A DNA stretch of 44,913 nt from Enterococcus ureilyticus (lineage in GTDB: Bacteria > Bacillota > Bacilli > Lactobacillales > Enterococcaceae), in assembly GCF_001730315.1 (NCBI RefSeq), contig NZ_MIKC01000011.1, forward strand, positions 1 to 44,913. Reading direction: 5' to 3'. The stretch's first letter is position 1; each line of letters begins with the position of its first letter. A program made the translations under genes and the position numbers. Shown here piece by piece: positions 1-7,392 of the stretch. Under the pieces are notes generated by a model. That model saw only the letters and a program-made list of their open reading frames with translations, did not search any database and was not told the origin of the DNA.

Positions 1-94
1 ATACACCTGTTCCCATGCCGAACACAGAAGTTAAGCTTCTTAGCGCCGATTGTAGTGAAGGGTTTCCCTTTGTGAGAGTAGGACGTCGCCACGC
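1..94 (+). rRNA. rrf: 5S ribosomal RNA, 3' part
   Basis: The first 94 bases match the body and 3' end of a Firmicute 5S rRNA: the conserved stretch CCCATGCCGAACACAGAAG lies near base 13 and the closing strand of the terminal helix (GTCGCCACGC) ends about base 94. The 5' end is cut off by the window start. It sits directly before a tRNA array, as at the end of many rrn operons in Bacilli. Confidence 0.93.
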
Positions 95-108
95 TAAAGT
101 GTTGTCTT

Positions 109-181
109 GGAGGTTTAGCTCAGCTGGGAGAGCACCTGCCTTACAAGCAGGGGGTCGGCGGTTCGATCCCGTCAACCTCCA
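109..181 (+). tRNA. tRNA-Val (anticodon TAC)
   Basis: A 73-nt cloverleaf: acceptor GGAGGTT/AACCTCC, D arm GCTC..GAGC, anticodon stem CCTGC/GCAGG with loop CTTACAA, T arm with TTCGATC. No CCA is encoded. It lies 14 nt after the 5S rRNA and is probably in the same transcript. Confidence 0.96.
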
Positions 182-187
182 TTTTTT

Positions 188-260
188 GAGCCGTTAGCTC
201 AGTTGGTAGAGCATCTGACTTTTAATCAGAGGGTCGCAGGTTCGAGCCCTGCACGGCTCA
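188..260 (+). tRNA. tRNA-Lys (anticodon TTT)
   Basis: A 73-nt cloverleaf: acceptor GAGCCGT/ACGGCTC, anticodon stem TCTGA/TCAGA with loop CTTTTAA, T loop TTCGAGC. No CCA is encoded. It follows tRNA-Val by 6 nt. Confidence 0.96.
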
Positions 261-272
261 TAGGAATATTTT

Positions 273-354
273 GCGGGTGTGGCGGAATTGGCAGACGCAC
301 TAGATTTAGGATCTAGCGCCTTACGGCGTGGGGGTTCAAGTCCCTTCACCCGCA
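273..354 (+). tRNA. tRNA-Leu (anticodon TAG)
   Basis: An 82-nt class II tRNA: acceptor GCGGGTG/CACCCGC, anticodon stem CTAGA/TCTAG with loop TTTAGGA, a long variable arm (GCGCCTTACGGCGT) and T loop TTCAAGT. No CCA is encoded. Confidence 0.95.
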
Positions 355-387
355 TTTTTAGTCTTGTTTTTAACTAGGCGCTTATAC

Positions 388-460
388 GCCGGCTTAGCTC
401 AGTTGGTAGAGCATCTGATTTGTAATCAGAGGGTCGAGGGTTCAAATCCTTTAGCCGGCA
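388..460 (+). tRNA. tRNA-Thr (anticodon TGT)
   Basis: A 73-nt cloverleaf: acceptor GCCGGCT/AGCCGGC, anticodon stem TCTGA/TCAGA with loop TTTGTAA, T loop TTCAAAT. Confidence 0.96.
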
Positions 461-468
461 TCCAGACT

Positions 469-540
469 GCGGAAATAGCTCAGTGGTAGAGCACCACCTT
501 GCCAAGGTGGGGGTCGCGGGTTCGAACCCCGTTTTCCGCT
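469..540 (+). tRNA. tRNA-Gly (anticodon GCC)
   Basis: A 72-nt cloverleaf: acceptor GCGGAAA/TTTCCGC, anticodon stem CCACC/GGTGG with loop TTGCCAA, T loop TTCGAAC, discriminator T. Confidence 0.96.
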
Positions 541-554
541 TAGCTTGTTCTTTC

Positions 555-640
555 GCCGGGGTGGCGGAACTGGCAGACGCACAGGACTTAAAATCCTGCG
601 GTGAGTGATCACCGTACCGGTTCGATTCCGGTCCTCGGCA
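555..640 (+). tRNA. tRNA-Leu (anticodon TAA)
   Basis: An 86-nt class II tRNA: acceptor GCCGGGG ending TCCTCGGC with a G-T mismatch near the base, anticodon stem CAGGA/TCCTG with loop CTTAAAA, a variable arm (CGGTGAGTGATCACCG) and T loop TTCGATT. Confidence 0.95.
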
Positions 641-738
641 TTGCTTTGAAACACTATAAATGGCAATTGTACAATTGACAGAATAGATGTTGGCAAGTAC
701 GAAGTAGATGAATTCATCTGACTTTGATCCTTGTTTTA

Positions 739-812
739 GCACCCATAGCTCAACTGGATAGAGTGCTTGACTACGAATCAAGAGGTTAGGGGTTCGACTC
801 CCTTTGGGTGCA
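739..812 (+). tRNA. tRNA-Arg (anticodon ACG)
   Basis: A 74-nt cloverleaf: acceptor GCACCCA/TGGGTGC, anticodon stem CTTGA/TCAAG with loop CTACGAA, T loop TTCGACT. The 98 nt before it hold no gene. The stretch just after it looks like a decayed copy of its own 3' half. Confidence 0.95.
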
Positions 813-823
813 TAGTTGAAATG

Positions 824-869
824 TTTGACTACGGTTTAGAGGGTAGTGGTACTAGTTCCTTTTAAGCAT
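824..869 (+). repeat. degenerate copy of the 3' half of tRNA-Arg
   Basis: TTTGACTACGGTTTAGAGG, then GGTACTAGTTCCTTTTAAGCA, aligns with the tRNA-Arg 3' half (CTTGACTACGAATCAAGAGG, then GGTTCGACTCCCTTTGGGTGCA) with scattered substitutions. Partial tRNA 3' ends downstream of an intact tRNA are typical of old integration at a tRNA gene. That origin is inferred; the similarity is what can be seen. Confidence 0.5.
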
Positions 870-894
870 TTAGTCTTTTTTATTATTATAGCTA

Positions 895-971
895 CGGGAA
901 GTAGCTCAGCTTGGTAGAGCACTTGGTTTGGGACCAAGGGGTCGCAGGTTCGAATCCTGTCTTCCCGACCA
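895..971 (+). tRNA. tRNA-Pro (anticodon TGG), CCA encoded
   Basis: A cloverleaf with acceptor CGGGAAG/CTTCCCG, anticodon stem CTTGG/CCAAG with loop TTTGGGA, T loop TTCGAAT, discriminator A and an encoded CCA at 969-971. It is the last tRNA of the array and the only one here with an encoded CCA. Confidence 0.96.
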
Positions 972-1039
972 TTTTGTCATTATTTAAACCTGCACCAAAA
1001 AAATTTTTTAAGGTGTTAGGTACTGAGATAAATGTGTCG

Positions 1040-1072
1040 AAGAATCCGCTAGAATTAGCGGATTCTTTTTTA
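1040..1072 (+). terminator. terminator after the tRNA array
   Basis: AGAATCCGCTA and TAGCGGATTCT form an 11-bp stem with a GAAT loop, followed by a T run (1066-1072). It is well placed to end the rRNA-tRNA transcript. Confidence 0.85.
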
Positions 1073-1084
1073 TTGTGCGCTTTA

Positions 1085-1422
1085 ATGCTTATTACGGGGT
1101 CGAAGCTATCAGCAGCTTCATAAGATAGGTTGCAACTTGAGTATACAAGAACTTTAGCAAATAATGCTTGGTTAAACAAGTGTTTGATATAATTGGGTGC
1201 AGTAGCATACACTTTATGGCAACCTTCGATCATCTCAAGAATTCGACTATAGTTCTCTTTTGCATGTTGACCATAATTAACATGGAGCTTCAATTGGTTA
1301 TCAATACCGATAAGTGAATTTTTCAAAGTGGCTTGTTCCTTTTTGAAAAGTTCGATTGGAATTGCATCTTCATAATGGGCTTCTAGTAATTTCCTTTGTT
1401 TTCTTTTTTGACCACTCCTTAT
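1085..1422 (-). pseudogene. large serine recombinase, C-terminal fragment
   Basis: The minus strand encodes an open stretch reading KQRKLLEAHYEDAIPIELFK, then GIDNQLKLHVNYG, ILEMIEGCHKVYATAP and LFNQALFAKV. These resemble the coiled-coil and C-terminal parts of phage/ICE large serine recombinases, whose C-terminal region often carries an (L)FNQAFF-like motif. There is no catalytic N-terminal domain and no start. An in-frame stop lies upstream at about 1423-1425 and the neighbouring DNA is IS debris. It is a remnant of an element that once carried its own integrase. The family call rests on remembered motifs. Confidence 0.65.
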
Positions 1423-1437
1423 TCATTTTTTTGTGTC

Positions 1438-1890
1438 TCACCAATGTCTTACCTCCCTTGTCAAATAGTCTTTTGACCTCTTCTTTTTATTATATAGACA
1501 TGGCTCGCAAAAGTCTTTATTCTTATCTAAATAGGACGAAAATATATAGTTCGTCCAACGCATTCCATGCTTTTCTTTTGCATCTGCAAATATTCGTTCA
1601 ATTGTCTGTTTTCTCTTTCTGTACATTTCTTTATTCAACGTCGTATGGCGTTGATGTTCAAGTTTGTCCATCAGATCAGCCCAAACATATCGAGTCACAA
1701 CTTTTTGATGTTTTTCACTCAGAGTACAGGGTTCAAGTAATGAACAATGAATGCAGAGTTTTGGATTAGATTTATACGTTCGATAGCTCTCACGAGTGAT
1801 TGTTGAAAATGACAAATGACTTATACCTTGAGAACAAAAATAAATATCATTAAACATAAATACTTCATAATCGAAGTAACCACTTTTGAA
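1438..1890 (-). pseudogene. IS1182-family transposase, C-terminal fragment
   Basis: The minus strand encodes KSGYFDYEVF, then RESYRTYKSNPKLCIHCSLL, HQKVVTRYVWADLMDKLEHQR and RKRKQTIERIFADAKEKHGMR. The Cys pattern, the YKS-P-C-C block and the ETIERVFADAKEKHGMRW-like catalytic Glu region are characteristic of IS1182-type DDE transposases. The N-terminal two thirds are absent, and after residue MRWT the reading departs from the usual C-terminus, so it is also frameshifted. It lies head to tail with the recombinase fragment. Confidence 0.75.
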
Positions 1891-1986
1891 AAGTATAACT
1901 TATGTGGTTAATAAAAGTTAAACATAATAAAATATATAGTGGTACTGATTAGTATTGAAATCAATATATAGATGGAGGTGTGTACT

Positions 1987-2010
1987 ATGGCTTGTAAAAC
2001 ACGCTCATAA
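1987..2010 (+). other. truncated gene start (7 codons) at an IS110 junction
   Basis: A good ribosome binding site (GGAGGTG, 1975-1981) precedes ATG at 1987 with correct spacing, but the frame stops after seven codons (MACKTRS). The region immediately after looks like the 5' non-coding part of the IS110 element. It may be the cut-off beginning of a gene interrupted by the insertion, or a chance short frame. Confidence 0.3.
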
Positions 2011-2044
2011 TAGACTTTAACAGTTAGACCAGAGCTTGGGACAA

Positions 2045-2280
2045 ACACCCATGAGGGCGATCGCCCTCACCAAACAGAATGAAAACGAAAGTGATCGACC
2101 TGCAGGCTTTTTCCTGTCATACTTAGAGATGACAGGAGTGGCTTGTAGGTCGATCACTTATTGAGGTTCTGCTCCAAGTAACCTTGAGGGACAAACTAGA
2201 TCATTCTACTTATTTGCACCAATCATTAGGTCATAGAACCTGCGTATAAAAATAAATTGTTTCTATAAGTAGAATAACCT
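2045..2280 (+). ncRNA. candidate IS110 bridge RNA region
   Basis: Between the element's left end and the transposase lie several perfect inverted repeats: TGAGGGCGATCGCCCTCA at 2052-2069; an outer stem GTGATCGACCTGCAGGC (2091-2107) with GCTTGTAGGTCGATCAC (2141-2157), enclosing CCTGTCAT (2113-2120) with ATGACAGG (2129-2136); AGGTTCT (2164-2170) with AGAACCT (2235-2241); and ATTCTACTTAT (2203-2213) with ATAAGTAGAAT (2265-2275), leaving a 51-nt loop. IS110 recombinases of the IS621 type use such a 5' RNA with two large internal loops to choose donor and target. The structure is seen; the function is inferred. Confidence 0.55.
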
Positions 2281-2305
2281 CTTCTGTAATTTTTTTCAAG
2301 GAGGA

Positions 2306-3434
2306 ATGTTGAAAATGGAAGATGTACTTCGTTCTTGTTGTGCTGGATTAGACATCCATCAAAAAGTAATTGTTGCGTGCATTATTCGTTCTGCTGAAGG
2401 GAAAAAACGCCCAGAAAAATTCTTTGGTAGTTTTGATACGACAACTCGTGGTCTTTTTGACCTATCTGATTGGTTGACTTCTTACGAAGTCACACATATA
2501 AGTATGGAAAGTACCGGTGTTTATTGGAAATGCGTGTGGCGGATTTTACAGAATCATTTTGAGCTGCAGTTAGCGAATCCTCGTCACATCAAAAATATTC
2601 CAGGAAAAAAAACGGATATGAAAGATGCGGAATGGATTGCTCGTCTCACACGATTAGGAGTCGTTCCTACAAGTTTTGTTCCACCAGAACCTATTCAAGA
2701 ATTGAGAGATTTAACACGTTATCGCAAACATTTAGTGGAAGATTTGAATCGGGAAAAAAAATCGCGGACACATGGTAATACAGAATGCTGGAATCAAATT
2801 AACCTCGGTGATTAAAGATATCTACGGAAAATCAGGTAGAGCGTTGCTCTATGCTTTAGTAAAAAACAGGCCAATCACAGAAACACTCATTTTAGAGTGT
2901 GTTTATACAACATTACGCAGAAAAGTGCCTCAATTGCTTGAATCCCTAGAAAAACAATTAGTAGAAGTCGAAGAAACAATAAACGACTATCTCGTTCCTT
3001 ATGAAGAATACGTAGAACGTTTAGAGGAAATCCCTGGAATCAATCGAAGAACGGCGGCAGTTGTACTTGCAGAAGTAGGAATAGATATGTCTGTTTTCCT
3101 CTCATCTGGGCATTTGGCTTCATGGGCAGGAGCGAGTCCAGGAAATAATCAAAGTGCTGGAAAGACGCGAAGTAAACGGGTAGGAAAAGGAAATTCTTAT
3201 CTAAAAAAAGTCTTAGCACAAGGGGCACTGGCGGTTTCTCAAGGGAAACCTACTCGAATTCAAGCATTTTTCTTTCGAGTAAGAAGAAATGCTGGACACA
3301 AAAAATCGGTTGTAGCGACCGTTCATTTATTGTTACGTATCATTTATCGGATGTTTTCCGATCAGTCCCGCTATGATGAACTTGGAGAAAGTTATTTAAA
3401 AAATAGAAAGAACACTCTAATATATAACTGCTAA
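2306..3434 (+). pseudogene. IS110-family transposase, frameshifted
   Basis: Two overlapping frames together make one IS110 transposase. The first (2306-2815) holds the N-terminal RuvC-like DEDD part: CAGLDIHQK, then MESTGVYWK, and NPRHIKNIPGKKTDMKDAEW. The second (2772-3434) holds the Tnp_20 C-terminal part: EEIPGINRRTAAVVLAEVG and SWAGASPGNNQSAGKTRSKR. The frames would join at the run of eight A's at 2755-2762; a single-base indel there would give one protein of about 375 residues, the usual length. The start at 2306 or at the in-frame ATG of MEDVLRS follows an AAGGAGG-like site (2299-2304). Either the gene is inactivated, slippage on the A run makes some full-length protein, or the read has an error. 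Confidence 0.85.
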
Positions 3435-3453
3435 AGTGTTCTAGACCAATTAT

Positions 3454-3499
3454 GGCTAACTACGCATTAGGTAGGAGGTAGCCTTTTTTTGTTTTTTTT
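3454..3499 (+). terminator. hairpin with T runs after the IS110 transposase
   Basis: GGCTAACTAC pairs imperfectly with GTAGGAGGTAGCC and is followed by TTTTTTTGTTTTTTT. Its position 20 nt after the transposase stop fits a terminator. Confidence 0.6.
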
Positions 3500-3535
3500 A
3501 CGAGTTTAGTTTTCGTATAATAAGTCCTAACGAAA

Positions 3536-3580
3536 AATCCAGATACCAGTCAAATTGATTGGCATCTGGATTATTTTTAA
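3536..3580 (+). terminator. hairpin inside the left end of the IS1182 element
   Basis: AATCCAGATACCA pairs with TGGCATCTGGATT across a short loop and is followed by ATTTTT. It probably blocks read-through from outside into the transposase gene. Confidence 0.6.
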
Positions 3581-4554
3581 AAATTATACCACAAATCAAG
3601 TCATTCTTCCTCTAGATTTTAGCTTTCAGTTAGAAAATAATGATATCGCATTCGCTATTGATCAATTAGTTGAAAGTATTCCCGAGGCACATTTTCTTCC
3701 TTTTCACCATCAAATGGGCCCTTCTTCTTATCATCCGAAAATGATGATGAAGATGATTTTATGTGCCTATACACAATCTGTGTTCTCTGGTCGAAAGATT
3801 GAAGCTTTAACGAAGGATAGTATCCGGATGATGTGGCTCACTCAAAGTTATCAGCCGAGCTATCGAACGATCAATCGTTTCCGTGTGAATCCCTTAGTGA
3901 ACGCACTCCTTCGGGAGTGCTTCGTCCAATTCCGTAGTCAATTAGTCAAGGAACAATTAATCGATGAAGATGACATTTTTATAGATGGCACAAAGATTGA
4001 AGCCAACGCAAATAAATATACCTTTGTTTGGAGAAAATCCGTTGATAACTTTGACAAAAAGCTCACTGAGAAATCAACCTTCCTTTATAATGAATTTTCG
4101 AAATTATTCTATTCGTACAGATAAGTATGGGTTTACACGGTATTTAAAACAATATGAACGTGAAGACTGCTCGAATAGTCCTCTTCGAAGCCAATGTACA
4201 AAAGCGAAGAGTAACAAGAATTGTGGGATTCATAAGAACATGAACTGGGAATACTTTAAAGCGAGGATTCAACAGCTACTTTCAGAAGCAAAAACAGGTA
4301 AACTCTACCGTCAACGAAAAATTGACGTTGAACCAGCTTTCGGACATTTGAAAGCTTGTTTAGGCTTCACTCGGTTCTCTGTTCGAGGAAAACAGAAGAC
4401 ACATAATGAAATTGGCTTTGCGTTAATGGCTGTAAATTTAAGGAAATATCGATTGAATAGACCCAATAATAAACATGATTCTCCCCATAATCTAAAAAAT
4501 AGAAGACTGAAAATCTTTTTTATGATTTTCGGTCTTCTATTTTTTGGTTCTTAG
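3555..4554 (+). pseudogene. IS1182-family transposase with internal deletion
   Basis: The N-terminal part (3555-4124) carries the DUF772 region: HHQMGPSSYHPKMMMKMILC, AYTQSVFSGRKIEAL and SYRTINRFR, then the first catalytic Asp region DDIFIDGTKIEANANKYTFV. The frame then changes to 3985-4554, where the C-terminal zinc-ribbon-like block (REDCSNSPLRSQC) and the catalytic Glu region VEPAFGHLKACLGF, then EIGFALMAVNLRKY, are found. The residues between, including the second Asp region, are missing; roughly 200 codons seem to be deleted and the frame is broken. No functional transposase is expected. Confidence 0.85.
4496..4546 (+). terminator. terminator at the right end of the IS1182 element
   Basis: AATAGAAGACTGAAAATC pairs with GATTTTCGGTCTTCTATT around a TTTTTTAT loop, followed by TTTTT. 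It ends transposase transcription just inside the right inverted repeat. Confidence 0.8.
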
Positions 4555-4579
4555 GACTTACGTCCCAAACTCTAGTTTG

Positions 4580-4636
4580 CATGGTAGGAATGGGTGTTGG
4601 AATATACTTAGTAAGATACTGTATTTGGAACAGTTA
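4580..4636 (+). other. possible gene-end remnant or 18-codon peptide
   Basis: After the IS right end, ATG at 4580 opens an 18-codon frame (MVGMGVGIYLVRYCIWNS) that is also open upstream to the IS junction. No ribosome binding site is visible. It may be the 3' tail of a membrane-protein gene cut by the IS. Its closeness to an Rgg-like regulator brings a short hydrophobic pheromone to mind, but the missing RBS argues against that. Confidence 0.2.
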
Positions 4637-4744
4637 GAATAGACTAATTCTGGCTTTTTTTTTGTATTTTAAGCATAAAATAGAAGAAAAAAGTATTTCT
4701 ATAATTTCTTAATAAACTGTGAATAAAAGAAAAAATTTTGTTGC

Positions 4745-4756
4745 TTAGCATAAAGT
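4745..4756 (+). promoter_or_regulatory. TTAGCATA box before the regulator gene
   Basis: TTAGCATA at 4745-4752 overlaps a weak -10-like TAAAGT (4751-4756). The same octamer recurs at 10636 and 28697 before two other transcription units of the cluster, each time directly before a -10-like hexamer and without a good -35. An inverted ATGCT lies about 15 nt downstream. A shared activator site is inferred. Confidence 0.4.
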
Positions 4757-4810
4757 ATTAAAAAAATGCTGGCTTTTTATTAGAATTAAGTTAAAAAAGG
4801 TGGAGATTAA

Positions 4811-5845
4811 ATGGGTGAAAGGATGAGAATGTTTATTGCATTATTCTTATGTAAGAAAAAATGTATTCCACAAAAGAAATTATGTGAAGGAATTATAAGT
4901 GAAAGTCATTTTTCAAATATGATATCAGGTAAGTATCATTTTGACCAGCAAACATATTTTTTGATGTTAGATAGAATGCAGGTATCAAATCATTTTAAAA
5001 ATATGAGATTAACAAATGAGTTATTTAAACATTTTTTTATTGATAATATTTATGAGATCGCTGATTTATTTTCAAATTGTCAATTTGAGTCTGCAATGTT
5101 CAAATTAGACTGTATTAATTTTGATATTTTCTATTCTTTAATCAATAAAATGTCTGAATTAATTTCTTCAGAAGATTCAAATGTTATAGAACTAGTTTTT
5201 TGCTTAAAAAAAATTTATGAAGGAGCCTCTGCTTGTAATGAGCAGTTGATAAAAATAGGAAGATGTACGGATAATATCGAGAAGAAAGTGAATTGGCAAG
5301 TTGAAGAAGTTATACAAATTATGGCAAGTTTAAATACAGAGGTCGAAAATACTGTTTTTCAAGATGAAGTGAGTGATTCAGACTGTAATCAAAAGCAATT
5401 AATGCTGCTTATCATGGAGCATATAACAAAAGAAAGCTTTCAAGATAGTCTAGAATTGATTGATAAGAATAATGAGAAATTACCTAAAGACAATTTTCTA
5501 AAGATCATTAAGAGTTTTTGCTTGTTAGAAATCCGCGAAAAGGAACTTGCAAAAGAAGAATTAAAAAAAGTCAAAGGAATAATTTACAATAAAACACTAG
5601 AGCATATTTATATGTATTGTTGTATTAATTTAGAAGAAAATATTAATTTTTTACATTATGAAGAGACAATGCTTTTGTGTTGTAGTTTTTTTTGTAACAA
5701 TCATGTGCTTTTATATCAAAAAGCTGCTATTAGAAGCTTGGCCCATTTTTATTTTAATCATAGAAAATATAAAAAAGCTGCTGAATACTTAATAAAATCA
5801 GAAAAGTTGACTAAATATACTATGTGCAACAAAAAAGTTCGTTAA
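4811..5845 (+). CDS. Rgg/PlcR-like (RRNPP) transcriptional regulator
   Basis: A 344-residue protein with an N-terminal helix-turn-helix (residues about 5-65; the recognition part resembles EGIISESHFSNMISGKYHF, typical of Rgg/MutR regulators) followed by an all-helical region likely to form TPR-like repeats. The length is slightly above the 280-300 usual for Rgg. GGTGGAG (4799-4805) sits 5 nt before the ATG. Such regulators bind short peptides in the cytosol and switch nearby promoters. It is the first gene of the cluster, points the same way as the biosynthetic genes, and its promoter shares the TTAGCATA box, so it probably controls the cluster and possibly itself. No convincing cognate hydrophobic pheromone gene was found. 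Family call fairly sure, ligand unknown. Confidence 0.75.
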   Translation: MGERMRMFIALFLCKKKCIPQKKLCEGIISESHFSNMISGKYHFDQQTYFLMLDRMQVSNHFKNMRLTNELFKHFFIDNIYEIADLFSNCQFESAMFKLDCINFDIFYSLINKMSELISSEDSNVIELVFCLKKIYEGASACNEQLIKIGRCTDNIEKKVNWQVEEVIQIMASLNTEVENTVFQDEVSDSDCNQKQLMLLIMEHITKESFQDSLELIDKNNEKLPKDNFLKIIKSFCLLEIREKELAKEELKKVKGIIYNKTLEHIYMYCCINLEENINFLHYEETMLLCCSFFCNNHVLLYQKAAIRSLAHFYFNHRKYKKAAEYLIKSEKLTKYTMCNKKVR

Positions 5846-5949
5846 TATAAAACAAGAATTCCTTAAATAAATACTGTTTGAATAGGTAAAATGAACAAAA
5901 AATTATTATAGCAACTTAGGAAGGAGAATGCGATATTCTATATAAAAAT

Positions 5950-7392
5950 GTGATTAAAAATGCAAAAAATAGTCCTTATAAAATTATTTTTAAGTCAGGG
6001 AAAAATGAACTAACTAATAAAATCTTATATGAAAAAACTCAATGTTGTATAAATTACTTCAATGCCCATAAAATATTTGATCAAAGTATATTAATTGAAT
6101 TTTTTGATGAGATTGAAATTATTCCTATATTGATAGCTACAATTACTTTAGGAATAAATGTCTGTTTAGTTGATTTAAAAAGAGAAAGTAAATCAAAAAA
6201 ACAACGTAGAATTATTTTTCATCCAGAAATAATTATTATGGAGAGTGAGAATGTATTAGTTAATAATGAGATTTCTATCAAGTCAATTTATTCCTCAAAG
6301 TATACTGGAAATAAAACTGATATTGACTATTTCATTGAAGATAGACAAGTACTGACCATTTTTACTTCAGGTTCTACAGGTGTACCCAAAGGGATTAAAA
6401 TAATGATGTCTAATATTTATTTTTGTATCAAATCTATTTTAAAGATATTGAAACTAAGTTCGGAGGATAGAATTGGTCTATTTCTTCCGATTACATTTGA
6501 TTACGGATTGTATCATATTTTTTTTACAGTAATTAAAAATTGTAGATTAGAATTCTTTTCTGAAGAGTATTCAGAGTTTGCGCTGCTGTCTTTTATTTCA
6601 GAGAGAAAAATAACTTTTCTGCCCTCATTACCTAAAACGACAACAAATTTAATCTGGTTGGCCAAAAGAAACAATTTGTTGAATATGTTGTCGTTAAAAA
6701 CGATAACAAACACAGGAGAATATTTATCTCCTTCAATACAGGAACTAATTTGGGAACAAAATCTAAATTTAAATATCTATTTTATGTACGGCATTACGGA
6801 ATGTAAGAGAGTTTCTATTTTAACTCCGGAAGAATTCAAATTTAAACCAACTTCTGTAGGAAAACCATTGCCGGGAACAAAAGCTTATGTGATAGATCAT
6901 GAATCAAATAAATTAAGTGAATATGGTTATGGCGAATTAGTTGTAGAAGGACCAAGTGTTACATTTGGATATTTATCAGATAAATCAACAGAAGAAGCTA
7001 TCCACTATTTTGAGATTGATAAAGCGCGATATTTTAGAACTGGAGATCAATTTTATATTGATCAGCAAGGTTACTTATTTTTTGAAGGGCGCAGTTCAGA
7101 ATTTATCAAATATAATGGCTATCGGATTGATCCATTTGAAATAGAATCAATCGCAATGAAAACCCCTGAAGTGGTTTTTGCAAAAGTATTTACACTTGAT
7201 GACAATTTCTTTTTGGTCTATCAGGGAGAATGTTCAGAAAAAATCGTAAGAGATGGATTAAAGTTTAAACTCGATAAGTACAAAATTCCTAAAGTGTTAA
7301 AAATAAAAAAAATGCCATTGACCTCTAACAGAAAAATAGATGTTCTAAAGCTTAAAAAATATTGTGCTGAATTGGAGAGCCCTACTGAATGA
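5950..7392 (+). CDS. AMP-forming amino acid/acyl ligase (adenylation enzyme)
   Basis: A 480-residue stand-alone ANL enzyme. Visible motifs: the P-loop TSGSTGVPKG (139-148), YGITE (279-283), RTGD (363-366), GRSSEFIKYNGYRI (380-393) and the C-terminal catalytic lysine region TSNRKID (458-464). It should activate a carboxylic acid, probably an amino acid, as the adenylate and load it onto the ACP at 10745, as BtrJ loads BtrI; it also resembles the ligase of exosortase-A loci, which likewise sits with an ACP and a PLP decarboxylase. The substrate is not readable. The start is uncertain: GTG at 5950 is 23 nt from the only good ribosome binding site (AAGGAG, 5921-5926); ATT at 5935, in frame, is spaced correctly. 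The stop overlaps the next gene by ATGA. Confidence 0.85.
   Translation: MIKNAKNSPYKIIFKSGKNELTNKILYEKTQCCINYFNAHKIFDQSILIEFFDEIEIIPILIATITLGINVCLVDLKRESKSKKQRRIIFHPEIIIMESENVLVNNEISIKSIYSSKYTGNKTDIDYFIEDRQVLTIFTSGSTGVPKGIKIMMSNIYFCIKSILKILKLSSEDRIGLFLPITFDYGLYHIFFTVIKNCRLEFFSEEYSEFALLSFISERKITFLPSLPKTTTNLIWLAKRNNLLNMLSLKTITNTGEYLSPSIQELIWEQNLNLNIYFMYGITECKRVSILTPEEFKFKPTSVGKPLPGTKAYVIDHESNKLSEYGYGELVVEGPSVTFGYLSDKSTEEAIHYFEIDKARYFRTGDQFYIDQQGYLFFEGRSSEFIKYNGYRIDPFEIESIAMKTPEVVFAKVFTLDDNFFLVYQGECSEKIVRDGLKFKLDKYKIPKVLKIKKMPLTSNRKIDVLKLKKYCAELESPTE

Larger units (their letters stand above)
2020..3500 (+). mobile_element. IS110-family insertion sequence (ends approximate)
   Basis: It combines a DEDD-type IS110 transposase (2306-3434, frameshifted) with about 270 nt of highly structured 5' non-coding DNA. 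IS110 elements have no clear terminal inverted repeats, so the exact ends cannot be fixed from one copy; the limits given are estimates. The 5' region holds nested perfect inverted repeats, as expected for the bridge RNA described for this family. A hairpin and T run after the transposase (3454-3499) may close it. Confidence 0.75.
3521..4560 (+). mobile_element. IS1182-family element, internally deleted, intact ends
   Basis: TAAGTCCTAA (3521-3530) and its perfect complement TTAGGACTTA (4551-4560) bound the unit. Inside each end sits a hairpin that can stop transcription, a common feature of IS ends. The transposase between them has lost its middle, so at about 1040 bp the copy is shorter than typical IS1182 members (about 1.6-1.9 kb). 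It could still be moved if a full-length transposase is present elsewhere; that is inference. Confidence 0.8.

Noticed and set aside
374-781. Minus-strand open frames across the tRNA array
   Set aside because: They read antisense through tRNA-Thr, Gly, Leu and Arg; the peptides are translations of tRNA complements (for example GFEPATPT).
4580-4636. Short hydrophobic pheromone (SHP) gene for the Rgg-like regulator
   Set aside because: No ribosome binding site and no basic N-terminus; the frame is open back to the IS end, so a gene remnant is likelier.
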